Assembly: GCF_016595525.1 (NCBI RefSeq)
Contig: NZ_JAENII010000001.1
Coordinates: 496,001-560,000 of the forward strand
DNA from: Haloferula rosea
GTDB lineage: Bacteria > Verrucomicrobiota > Verrucomicrobiia > Verrucomicrobiales > Akkermansiaceae
Length of the DNA stretch: 64,000 nucleotides
Direction of reading: 5' to 3'
Below the pieces are notes generated by a model, which saw nothing but the letters and a program-made list of their open reading frames with translations, was not told the DNA's origin and did not search any database. Position numbers and translations under genes: made by a program. Each line of letters starts with the position of its first letter. The stretch's first letter is position 1. Below, in pieces: positions 25,186 to 33,158 of the stretch.

Positions 25186-27546
25186 ATGCGGAAATGGTGG
25201 CAGCTGGGTGTTTTGCTGATCCTCGTATTGGTGTCGGCGTGGGGCCTGGGTCGGATTCGTTTCGATACCGACCCTCTGGCGGTCCTTCCGGATCAATTGC
25301 CCGAGGTGAAGGGGCTGAAGGCTTTTCAGGAGGGATTCTCGAGGGACGAGGAATTGATCATCCTGCTGGAGGGGGAAGAGGATCTGCCTGTCCGGGCGGA
25401 GGAACTCACGCAGTTGCTTCTCGATGCGGAAGTCAGTGAGTCGGTCCGGTGGCAACCGCGTTGGCGAGAGGACCCGGAGGGGCTTGCGGAGTTGTTTGCC
25501 TGGCTATGGCTGAATGCCGAGCCGGAGGAGGTCGAGGCGCTGCGTGCAAGACTGGATGGGGAAGAGCTGGAGGCCACCTTGGAGGACGCCTTGGAGCGGG
25601 TGGCGACCTCGATGGACGGAGGATCGATGATGCTTTCGGCCCATGACCCGTTGGGCTTGCTTGACCATCCGGCACTTGTCCAATTCTTCTCGGCGGCAGA
25701 GGAAGCAGGCGACGGATTCGGGAACCCCGATGGCACTGCGCACTTGTTGTTGGTGGATGCTCCGGGCCCCTTGCCGGGTTATCAGGAGGCGGAGGCCTGG
25801 TTGCAGCGGATCCGGCAGGTGACCGAGCCGTGGGCGCGGGAGCATGACATCAAGGTGTCGTTCACGGGAGATCCGGCATTCGAGGCGGAGATCGGTGGAG
25901 CGATGCAGCGCGACATGAGCAGCACCATCGGGATTACTTCCGCTTTGATCGGGTTGCTGTTCCTGTTGATGCAGCGCCGGGTGCCGCTGTTGATCGGGCT
26001 GACGCTGGTGCTCGGCCTGGTGTTCGTCACCGCGATGGGGTTGGCGGGGTGGATCTACGGTGAGCTTAGTATCATGGCGGCCGGATTTGCCGCCATCCTG
26101 ATCGGGCTGGCGGTCGACTACGGGGTCTTGATTTGTCAGGAAGGCAAGGTGGCCGGGCACGACGTGGGGTCGATCCGAGGAGCAACCGCCCGTTCCATCG
26201 TGGCGGCGGCCGTGACGACGGCGGCGGTGTTCCTCGCCTTGAACCTGAGCGGTCTGCCGGGGATTGCCCAACTCGGGACGGTGGTGGCGCTTGGGGTGCT
26301 TGCCGGAGCGGCCTTCATGCTGGTGATTTATGTGCCTTGGGTTTCCCGATGCGGGGCGGGGCGGGAACAGGTCGGGCACAAGAGGGCGCCGATCCCGGCG
26401 CGGCGCGGTGCGGTCCTGATCACGGTGGGTCTGGCGGTGGGGGGGAGTCTCGTGTTGGTGTTCGGGGGGCTTCCCGGAGTGGCGTTCGACCGGAGCCTTC
26501 TACGGCCGAAGAACAGCGCTGCCATGGCGGGATTCGAGAGAATTCAGGAGGTGTTTCCAGCGTGGGGTGACCCTGCCTTGAAGCTGCTGATCGAGGGTGG
26601 ACAGGGAATGGGCGAAAGGCTCGATGCACTGGAGGCACGGCTGCAAAGTCTGCAGGCAGAGCGACCGGACTTTGAGATCCGCTACCAATTGCCCCGGGGG
26701 TGGTGGCCGTCGACCGAGCACCTGCAGGGGAATCGGGCGGCGATTGAAGCTCTGGCTGCCGATGCTCCGCGGCTTTTGGGGGCGGCCGATGAGTTCGGTT
26801 TTTCCAACGAAGGTCTGGCATTGGATCGAAGCATCCTGGAGGCCTTGCCTGAGGTTGTCGACTTGCCGATTGGGACCCTGCCAGCCAGTCCGGCGGCGGC
26901 TGAGTTTCTGCGCGGGGTGATTTCCTCGTCCGAGACTGAACCGGCACTCCTGGGGAGTATCGAGGTGGAGGGGCTGGATGATCTCGGGGCTGAGGGTTTC
27001 GAGCCATTGCGGGCCCTGAGCGGTGAGGGGGTTCAGTTGGCGGGCTGGGCCTTGCTGAAGCCGGCGGTCCTGCCTCTGGTAAAGCGGGACATGACCCACG
27101 TGTTTCTGCCGATGGTGGGGTTGATGCTGGTGATGCTGACACTCGTGTTCCGCAACATCCGCGATGTGGCGACCGCCATGCTGGCGATGGGACTGAGTGG
27201 TGTGCTGCTGCTGGCCGCGATGAAGGTACTAGGCCTGCAGTGGAATTTCCTGAACATCGCGGCGACGCCGTTGCTTCTTGGGACCGGGTTGGACTACATG
27301 ATTCACATCCTGCTGGCGCTCCGTCGCACCGGTGGAGACATCAAGGCGGTGTGGAATGGTACCGGTAAGGCGGTGCTTTTCTGCGGATGTTCCACGGCGA
27401 TTGGCTTCGGATCGCTCGCCTTTGCATCGATCGATGCCTTGGCCAGTCTGGGGAAGGTGGCGGTTGTCGGGATTCTCATCTCAATGCTGGTTTCGGTGAT
27501 CCTGGTTCCTGGCGTCCGGGCCCGCCGGCGTCCTTTGGCGGGATGA
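25186..27546 (+). CDS. MMPL/RND-superfamily transporter
   Basis: A 786-residue inner-membrane protein. The ATG at 25186 puts the first TM helix (QLGVLLILVLVSAWGLG) at the N-terminus, followed by FDTDPLAVLPDQLPE, a pattern typical of MMPL proteins. Two repeats of one TM helix, a large extracytoplasmic loop (about 35-240 and 440-620) and five TM helices are seen. AVDYGVLICQEG and GLDYMIHILLALRR carry the charged residues in TM4-equivalent positions thought to relay protons. Relatives export lipids, hopanoids or siderophores in proton antiport. It stands alone, divergent from GH128. Confidence 0.9.
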   Translation: MRKWWQLGVLLILVLVSAWGLGRIRFDTDPLAVLPDQLPEVKGLKAFQEGFSRDEELIILLEGEEDLPVRAEELTQLLLDAEVSESVRWQPRWREDPEGLAELFAWLWLNAEPEEVEALRARLDGEELEATLEDALERVATSMDGGSMMLSAHDPLGLLDHPALVQFFSAAEEAGDGFGNPDGTAHLLLVDAPGPLPGYQEAEAWLQRIRQVTEPWAREHDIKVSFTGDPAFEAEIGGAMQRDMSSTIGITSALIGLLFLLMQRRVPLLIGLTLVLGLVFVTAMGLAGWIYGELSIMAAGFAAILIGLAVDYGVLICQEGKVAGHDVGSIRGATARSIVAAAVTTAAVFLALNLSGLPGIAQLGTVVALGVLAGAAFMLVIYVPWVSRCGAGREQVGHKRAPIPARRGAVLITVGLAVGGSLVLVFGGLPGVAFDRSLLRPKNSAAMAGFERIQEVFPAWGDPALKLLIEGGQGMGERLDALEARLQSLQAERPDFEIRYQLPRGWWPSTEHLQGNRAAIEALAADAPRLLGAADEFGFSNEGLALDRSILEALPEVVDLPIGTLPASPAAAEFLRGVISSSETEPALLGSIEVEGLDDLGAEGFEPLRALSGEGVQLAGWALLKPAVLPLVKRDMTHVFLPMVGLMLVMLTLVFRNIRDVATAMLAMGLSGVLLLAAMKVLGLQWNFLNIAATPLLLGTGLDYMIHILLALRRTGGDIKAVWNGTGKAVLFCGCSTAIGFGSLAFASIDALASLGKVAVVGILISMLVSVILVPGVRARRRPLAG

Positions 27547-27651
27547 CGACCGGGTGCCGAAGCCGAAGGGGGATCTCAGGGCTGTGCGTCCGCGGGCATC
27601 CACGGCGGTCTCCGATGCCCTTTTGGAAGAGGCTCCCATCAGGGCACGAAA

Positions 27652-27677
27652 AAACCGGAGCGTTTCGGCTCCGGTTT
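27652..27677. terminator. bidirectional terminator
   Basis: A 10-base stem, AAACCGGAGC / GCTCCGGTTT, with a 6-base loop lies between the converging MMPL and small secreted-protein genes. On the minus strand it continues as TTTTTTCGTGCCC and on the plus strand as TTTCTTTTG, so it could stop both transcripts. Confidence 0.85.
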
Positions 27678-27712
27678 CTTTTGAAAGGGAATGAGGTGCC
27701 TGCGACCCCGTG

Positions 27713-28312
27713 TCAGTTCGGTGCGGGGATGGGACCGGAACCAAGTGTTGGACCCCGGTCCTGATCTTCCGGCACGAATGGTCGGCGGAAGTCGGTGCGC
27801 GTGGATGGCGGAGGGTTGATCACCGGTGGCACCCATGGCACGACGATGATAGGCACATCGAGAGGATCGGGTGGTGCGATCGCGGCCGGCTTCACTTCGA
27901 GTCCCTTGCCCTTGGCGCTTTTCGAACTGCGGGCGGCGGTGCCGGCACCGGGTTCAAGGCGTGCCATGACTTCCTGGACGCGGAGAAGGGAATCGGGGGC
28001 CGTTGCGATGGCGCACTGGGCAATCAGACGCATGTGCTCTGGTGCGGCGCGCACGGCGGTTTCCACCACGTAGCCGACGATGGCGTCGTCGCAATCGGTT
28101 CCGAGGATGGCGGCCTTGACGACCTCGCAGGCGTAGTCCGGATGATTGGTGACTTCCTTGTCGACAAGTCGGAGAAGTTCGATCGGATCGGCGGCGGCGC
28201 GTTCGGCAGTGGCTTTGGTGCGCGCAATGACCTGCTCGGAACTGTCTTCGGCGAGCGCGGGCGCTGCGAAGATGCCGGTCGCAAGGAGGGAAATCGCAAG
28301 GATGCGGTTCAT
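27713..28312 (-). CDS. hypothetical secreted protein
   Basis: A 199-residue exported protein. A clear signal peptide (MNRILAISLLATGIFAAPALA) is followed by a helical segment of about 100 residues with three cysteines (YACEVVKAA, GTDCDDAIVG, AQCAIATAP) and an acidic/hydrophobic pattern. The last 60 residues are proline-rich and probably disordered. I do not recognise the family. The ATG and signal peptide support the start, and a strong terminator follows the gene. Confidence 0.7.
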   Translation of the reverse strand: MNRILAISLLATGIFAAPALAEDSSEQVIARTKATAERAAADPIELLRLVDKEVTNHPDYACEVVKAAILGTDCDDAIVGYVVETAVRAAPEHMRLIAQCAIATAPDSLLRVQEVMARLEPGAGTAARSSKSAKGKGLEVKPAAIAPPDPLDVPIIVVPWVPPVINPPPSTRTDFRRPFVPEDQDRGPTLGSGPIPAPN

Positions 28313-28638
28313 GGATTCGAGGATGGGGTGAGGGGCCCTGCAGTGATGCCGGTTAGCAAAACTGCGGAACTACCGGGAAATCTAGGGCTTTCGTGGGTCG
28401 ATGAAAAGCATGAAATCCGGAGGGGTGAGCAAAGGCGGAAGCGGGAGCTTACGATCGGGAACAGGGAACGGGGCATGGGCGAACTCGGGAAAGCCCAGCG
28501 CCCCCGTTCGGATTGCGGTCTCCATGGGGCTCTGCAGCGTCAGCACCGTTGAAGGTCAATAATTGCTTAAGATTTGGAGGTCTTGGTAGTCTCTAAATGT
28601 GTTATAAAAGACTCTTGCTCAATGAGTTAGAGGGGTGA
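28313..28638. other. AT-richer intergenic region with possible promoter
   Basis: About 325 bases between divergent genes with no convincing ORF. The right part is clearly AT-richer than its surroundings. TATAAA at 28603-28608 could serve as a -10 element for the two small membrane-protein genes downstream, but no good -35 element is found at the right distance (TCTTGG, 16 bases upstream, is a poor match). Confidence 0.4.
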
Positions 28639-29043
28639 ATGGTCTTATTTATGGTCCCGTTCCCCCCCATGATGCTGGCCTCCATTGATGCCATGCGCCC
28701 GGTCTTCCTGATGGTCGTAGGGCTGTCGCTTTTATTGGTGGCGTGGCGTCTGACCCGACGCTGCAGCGGCTGGTCCGCCCGCATGCTAATGGGCGGGGCG
28801 CTGCTTCTGGCATTCGGCTATGGTCTCGTGCTTCCTCTCTATGCAGCGGAAGTGATCGTTCCCTTCAGGAATCTGGCCTTCTACCCCCATGCAGATCCCG
28901 CTTTGACCCTTGGTTGGCATGTTTCGAAGTTGTTCGCCATGAACGGCGGCTGGCTGCTGTTCGGCATGGGACTCGCGCTTTACTCCGGGTTGTTTGAAAG
29001 CGCCCCTGCCAGAAAAACCCAAACCGTTTCAGCTCACCCATGA
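28639..29043 (+). CDS. small hypothetical membrane protein
   Basis: A 134-residue protein with three or four predicted TM helices (about 18-34, 48-70 and 95-120) and few charged residues outside them. The start at 28639 follows GAGGGGTGA; later ATGs at codons 5, 11 or 12 are possible. It overlaps the next gene by four bases (ATGA), which means coupled translation. I do not recognise the family. Confidence 0.65.
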   Translation: MVLFMVPFPPMMLASIDAMRPVFLMVVGLSLLLVAWRLTRRCSGWSARMLMGGALLLAFGYGLVLPLYAAEVIVPFRNLAFYPHADPALTLGWHVSKLFAMNGGWLLFGMGLALYSGLFESAPARKTQTVSAHP

Positions 29044-29387
29044 ACATCCTCTTTGAAATTGTCATCCAGCAGGGGTTCATCCTCGACCTGTTCGGGGTAA
29101 TCGGACTTGGACTTGTCGGGCTCGGGGCTCTCCGCCTTTCTCGTCGGATGGACAGCCGAAGCGCTGCCTGCATGACCTGGGGTGCCTTGTCCATGCTTTC
29201 AGGGCGGATTGGCATTCTCCTGTATGTTCACCTTACCACAGCAGCCCAGCGAGCCGAGTGGGACGTCTGGATGCTCTCGCTCGCTCGCAATGTGCCTGTG
29301 GGTCTGCTCACGCTCGGACTTGGAGCCATTGCCTATGGCTTCTGGAGCCACGAGAAAGAAGTGGGCGAGTGGGCGGAGCTGCGTTGA
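29040..29387 (+). CDS. small hypothetical membrane protein
   Basis: A 115-residue protein whose ATG overlaps the stop of the preceding gene (ATGA). It has three predicted TM helices (about 10-33, 43-63 and 80-102) and a charged C-terminus. It resembles the preceding protein in topology, with the same short basic stretch after a hydrophobic segment (LRLSRRMDSR versus WRLTRRCSGW) and a MTWGALSML / MLMGGALLL segment, so the two may be diverged duplicates. Function unknown. Confidence 0.65.
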   Translation: MNILFEIVIQQGFILDLFGVIGLGLVGLGALRLSRRMDSRSAACMTWGALSMLSGRIGILLYVHLTTAAQRAEWDVWMLSLARNVPVGLLTLGLGAIAYGFWSHEKEVGEWAELR

Positions 29388-29626
29388 ACGCCAGGGCGGG
29401 GCTGCCGATTTCAGGTTGGGTCCCGCATTCTCCGTGTGAGATCCGGATTGGCCGCCGCCGGTCTTGACGACTCCGGCGTTCGGCCTGTTTTGACATCTCG
29501 GGTTCCTGGTTTTGGTGGTTCCTGCGGGGATCACCGTGAGCTGTCATCGCAGCCCAAGTATGCCGACTTAGCCCCTCGGATTGCTCAAGGGGCGGTTGCT
29601 TGAAAGGTGAGAGTCCGCGGTCGGAC

Positions 29627-30280
29627 TCAGCGGGCTTGCGCATTGCGCAGGCGAGCCGCCATTTCGGCTGCCCAGTCTTCCACCATGGCCTTGACGGCGA
29701 CCCAGTCAGTCATCGGGGTGATGTTGTTCCGCTTCTGGCCACGGCGTTGATCACTCATGGCGGCGAGGCGTTTGCCGGTCTCACCATCGAGCGCTTCTCC
29801 TTCGAAGGAGATGGAGGAGATGAATGGAGCTGCGGATCCCACGGCACCACGGAGGGGGGCTTTCGGGTCGCTGTAGGTGGTGGTGACGGGGTTGGTCGGC
29901 GTGGACCCCTGAACGATATCGGTCAAGGCAGTGCGGATGCGGATGGTGCGTGGGCCGGGCGTCCCCACGATCCTCAGCTGCTTGCCGTATTCGCTGCGCA
30001 GCGCTTTGATGACGTAGGATGAGAGTTGCTCCGCGATCCGTGGGTCGTGCTTGTCGACATCGATGATGGTGGTGGGTGCTTCGATGTAGATGCTGTCGTA
30101 GTCGGTGAGATCGAGACCCGGAGCAGTGTAGACCGCGTAAGAGTTCGTGGTGTCGAACCCACCGCCAAGTTGTCCGAAATTGCTCAGGAAACCCGACGGG
30201 GAGGAGCCCGAAGAGCAAGAGGAAGCCAGCAGGGTGAGACCGGTTGCGGCGAGAAGTCCGGCGAGGGTGGGAAGCTTCAT
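29627..30280 (-). CDS. DUF3313-like lipoprotein
   Basis: A 217-residue outer-surface or periplasmic lipoprotein. The ATG at 30280 gives a standard lipoprotein signal peptide with lipobox LLASSC (Cys at about residue 22). The body has LDLTDYDSIYIEAPTTII and RTIRIRTALTDIVQGS, resembling DUF3313, in which secreted lipoproteins of unknown role have a beta-rich domain. The last 40 residues are basic and helical. A hairpin overlaps the stop codon (GAGTCCG/CGGACTC, 29612-29629). The gene is divergent from the coiled-coil protein gene with 186 bases between starts. Confidence 0.75.
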   Translation of the reverse strand: MKLPTLAGLLAATGLTLLASSCSSGSSPSGFLSNFGQLGGGFDTTNSYAVYTAPGLDLTDYDSIYIEAPTTIIDVDKHDPRIAEQLSSYVIKALRSEYGKQLRIVGTPGPRTIRIRTALTDIVQGSTPTNPVTTTYSDPKAPLRGAVGSAAPFISSISFEGEALDGETGKRLAAMSDQRRGQKRNNITPMTDWVAVKAMVEDWAAEMAARLRNAQAR

Positions 30281-30466
30281 GGTGGTAGGTGGGTGTTGGT
30301 GACCTTTTGAGCTGGAGATCGGGATGATTTCCATCCTGCTGCTTGTCTCATTTGCTCCGAATCCGGTCAAGAGTGGGAGAGGGGAATGGGTGGCGCCAGC
30401 TCAGGTTCCTGAAGGTCGAGATGTGGGTTTGCCATCCGGAGTTCCCGATGTTAGGCAAGCTCAACC

Positions 30467-31471
30467 ATGAAGATGCTTTGCACCCTAGGATGGCTTGGAT
30501 CTGGAATCCTCGCCCTGGCCCAAACCGAGACTTCAACCGAGGAGATCGATCTCCCGGCGCGTCGTCAATCGGTGGAAATCATGAAGGAACACATCGAGAT
30601 GCGGGAAGCGCGGCTCGAGGAAGTGGTGGAGGATCTCAAGCAGCGGGGTGACGGCATCGATAAACGGATCGGGCGGGTCGTGGACTCCCTTGTGAAGCTG
30701 AAGGATTCCGAAAGTTCGAAGACCCGGATTTCCATGCTCAAGAGTGAGGCCGCCCACGATCTGATGAAGATGATCGAGACGTATCAGGCCGAGCGTCGGC
30801 GTCTGGTCGAGCAGGCGAAGAAGGATCCCGATGCACCTCTGGAATCGCTTGCCGCCTTGGTGAAGAAGATCGACGAGCGCATCGAGACCCGCGCGGCTCA
30901 GGTGGTGAAGTTGGTGGAATCGATCCCCGGTGCCAAGGACGTCAAGAAGTACGAATCCGCGGGAGGGGGCTACTACGGCAATGGTTGGGGTTGGCGCAAC
31001 GAGCGCATCAGCGATACTTGGCGCCAGAACCGTCGTGACGGGGTGCAGTCGAAGAAGGCGCGGGATGAAGCACGCCAGGCACTTGAAAGTTCGATTTCTG
31101 ACTTGGAACGTCGCCGTGACGCGGCTGCGGCGCAGTTGAAACGCAACGACCTGACGGAGGTGGAGCGGGAGATCCAGAAGTTCGAGCTGGAACACGTTCA
31201 GAGTCTGCTCGGGATCCGTCACAAGCAACTCGTTGAGGTGAGTCGCCCGGCCAAGGCCCCGGCTGAAGCGGCGTCGAAGGACGAAGCGGACAGCATGAAG
31301 GGCCTGTTCGAAGATGCGGTGACGCACCTGAGCTCTGACTTCAACGACACCTTGCGCCTCTACCGCCAAGCTCTGGCTGAAAATGAGAAACTGCATGCCC
31401 TCCGACTGAATCTGGCAGCCCGTGAAAAGTGGTTGGCCGAGAATGATCCGGACTGGAAGGGCGGCGAATAA
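30467..31471 (+). CDS. hypothetical exported coiled-coil protein
   Basis: A 334-residue protein with a signal peptide (about 1-18, GILALAQ) and a highly charged, almost entirely helical body. Heptad-like patterns run at about 38-150 and 185-260, interrupted by a glycine/tyrosine/tryptophan-rich turn ([17 protein letters not shown], about 165-181). The profile suggests an extended periplasmic helical protein. No known domain is recognised. hisF begins about 70 bases downstream on the same strand. Confidence 0.7.
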   Translation: MKMLCTLGWLGSGILALAQTETSTEEIDLPARRQSVEIMKEHIEMREARLEEVVEDLKQRGDGIDKRIGRVVDSLVKLKDSESSKTRISMLKSEAAHDLMKMIETYQAERRRLVEQAKKDPDAPLESLAALVKKIDERIETRAAQVVKLVESIPGAKDVKKYESAGGGYYGNGWGWRNERISDTWRQNRRDGVQSKKARDEARQALESSISDLERRRDAAAAQLKRNDLTEVEREIQKFELEHVQSLLGIRHKQLVEVSRPAKAPAEAASKDEADSMKGLFEDAVTHLSSDFNDTLRLYRQALAENEKLHALRLNLAAREKWLAENDPDWKGGE

Positions 31472-31542
31472 GTGAACGCCAGCTTGTTCATCCGGAGATT
31501 CCCGGGGTGGACAATTGTGGCTGGCGCCGCTTTGCTCCCCGC

Positions 31543-32307
31543 GTGCTGGCCAAACGCATCATTCCCTGCCTTGACGTCACGGACGGTCGTGTCGTTAAGG
31601 GTGTCAATTTCGTTGATCTCGTCGATGCCGGGGATCCGGTGGAGTGCGCGATCGCCTACAACGAGCAGCAGGCGGACGAACTCGTCTTTCTCGATATCAC
31701 CGCGTCGTCCGATGATCGGGCGACGATGGTCGATGTTGTCCGCCGGACCGCCGAACACTGTTTCATCCCCCTGACCGTGGGCGGGGGGATCCGCAGTGTG
31801 GAAAACATGCGGGAGATGCTTCTCGCCGGCGCGGACAAGGTGGGAGTGAACACGTCTGCCGTCAAAGAGCCGTCACTGGTCGATGCCGGAGCCAAGGCAT
31901 TTGGCAGCCAATGCATCGTGGTGGCGATCGATGCGAAGCGTGAGGGCCCGGGAAAGTGGGGGGTTTACACTCATGGTGGGCGCACTCCGGTCGGTCTCGA
32001 CGCGCTGGAGTGGGCGAAGGAGGTCTGGAACCGCGGAGCCGGGGAGATCCTGCTCACGAGCATGGACTCCGATGGGACTCAGGCGGGGTATGACTGTGAG
32101 CTGACGGCGGCCATTTCCGAAGCCGTCGGGATCCCGGTCATCGCCAGTGGGGGCGCGGGGAATCTGGATCACATGGTGGAAGTCATGGAGAAGGGGAAGG
32201 CGGACGCGGTGCTTGCGGCGAGTATCTTCCACTTCGGGACCCATACGGTGGGGGAAGCGAAGGCATACTTCTCCGAGCGCGGGATTCCGGTCCGACCGGT
32301 GCTTTGA
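31543..32307 (+). CDS. hisF: imidazole glycerol phosphate synthase, cyclase subunit
   Basis: HisF is the (beta/alpha)8-barrel subunit that uses ammonia from HisH to make imidazole glycerol phosphate and AICAR in histidine synthesis. The GTG at 31543 gives [15 protein letters not shown] directly after the initiator, the standard HisF N-terminus; the open frame extends upstream to 31507 but those residues do not match. The 254-residue length is typical. Catalytic Asp11 (CLDV) and Asp (VVAIDAKRE, about 130) are present, and the phosphate loops GGGIRS and GGAGN are intact. The next gene begins 3 bases after the stop. hisH and hisA are not in the window. Confidence 0.95.
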   Translation: MLAKRIIPCLDVTDGRVVKGVNFVDLVDAGDPVECAIAYNEQQADELVFLDITASSDDRATMVDVVRRTAEHCFIPLTVGGGIRSVENMREMLLAGADKVGVNTSAVKEPSLVDAGAKAFGSQCIVVAIDAKREGPGKWGVYTHGGRTPVGLDALEWAKEVWNRGAGEILLTSMDSDGTQAGYDCELTAAISEAVGIPVIASGGAGNLDHMVEVMEKGKADAVLAASIFHFGTHTVGEAKAYFSERGIPVRPVL

Positions 32308-32310
32308 TTC

Positions 32311-33087
32311 ATGAAACGCTCCTGTTTCGGGTCCCTGGTCCTGTCGGCGGCGCTTGCCGCCGGAGCCGGCTGGGCATTTCGAGGCGATCTGGAGCGTGCC
32401 TGGAAGAAGGTGGGCAAGCCCATCCTGGTGATTGGCGAGCTGAAGCCCGAGCCGGATCCGGAGCGCTACACGGTTCTGAAGGAGGAAGCGGAGCGTTGGC
32501 GGCTGGAGTTTTCCAAGCGCTACCGGGAAGCGCGGACCGATGCCGCCCGGAAGGTGGTGATCGGGGATGCCCGCGTGTTTCTGGAAACGGTACTACCCGA
32601 CATGATGTCCTGCTGGCTGGGAACGCCGTGGGACTTCAATGGCACGAGCGAAACGCCGGGAGAGGGAAACATTGCCTGCGGTTACTTCGTGGCCACCTTG
32701 CTCCGTGACGCCGGTTTCCGGGTGCACCGTTACCGACTCGCCCGTCAGCCATCCCAGAACATCCTGAGGACCTTCCTGCCGTCCTCTGAGCTCTCACTCA
32801 GGGTCGGCATACCTTATCCTGAGTATGCGAATGAGTTGAGGCAGATGGAGCCGGGAATCCGAATCGTCGGCCTGGATACCCACGTCGGGTTCATTGTCGG
32901 CCGGGCCGGGGCCTTCCGTTTCGTGCATTCATCGGGTTCGGAACCCTGGTGTGTGGTGGATGAATCCGAGGAGGATGCCACCGTTCTCGAGAGGTCGAAT
33001 TACCGCGTTCAGGGCTCCTTGACCGCCAACCCAGCGGTGATTCGGAAGTGGCTGCTGGGGGAGAAATTCCCGGTGCACGGCCACTGA
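32311..33087 (+). CDS. secreted protein, possible papain-fold (NlpC/P60- or CHAP-like) hydrolase
   Basis: A 258-residue exported protein with a signal peptide-like N-terminus (about 1-22). The second half shows the order of a papain-type cysteine hydrolase: Cys in GNIACGYFVATLLRDAGF (helix with a cysteine followed by F/YV, like NlpC/P60), His in LDTHVGFIVGR (strand), and FVHSSG near the third catalytic position. This is a fold-level inference; conventional NlpC motifs are not exact. It begins three bases after hisF, so it is probably in the same transcript. A likely cell-envelope peptide hydrolase. Confidence 0.6.
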   Translation: MKRSCFGSLVLSAALAAGAGWAFRGDLERAWKKVGKPILVIGELKPEPDPERYTVLKEEAERWRLEFSKRYREARTDAARKVVIGDARVFLETVLPDMMSCWLGTPWDFNGTSETPGEGNIACGYFVATLLRDAGFRVHRYRLARQPSQNILRTFLPSSELSLRVGIPYPEYANELRQMEPGIRIVGLDTHVGFIVGRAGAFRFVHSSGSEPWCVVDESEEDATVLERSNYRVQGSLTANPAVIRKWLLGEKFPVHGH

Positions 33088-33105
33088 GTCATCCAGCCAC
33101 GAAAA

Positions 33106-33133
33106 AGGGCCACCCGGTATTCCGGGTGGCCCT
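33106..33133 (-). terminator. rho-independent terminator of the large repeat-protein gene
   Basis: A perfect 12-base stem, AGGGCCACCCGG / CCGGGTGGCCCT, with a 4-base loop. On the minus strand it is followed by TTTTTCGTGG, so it terminates the giant gene; on the plus strand it comes after the papain-fold gene but lacks a U-tract. Confidence 0.9.
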
Positions 33134-33158
33134 GTGAGAATCAGCTTTCTACGAGTGC

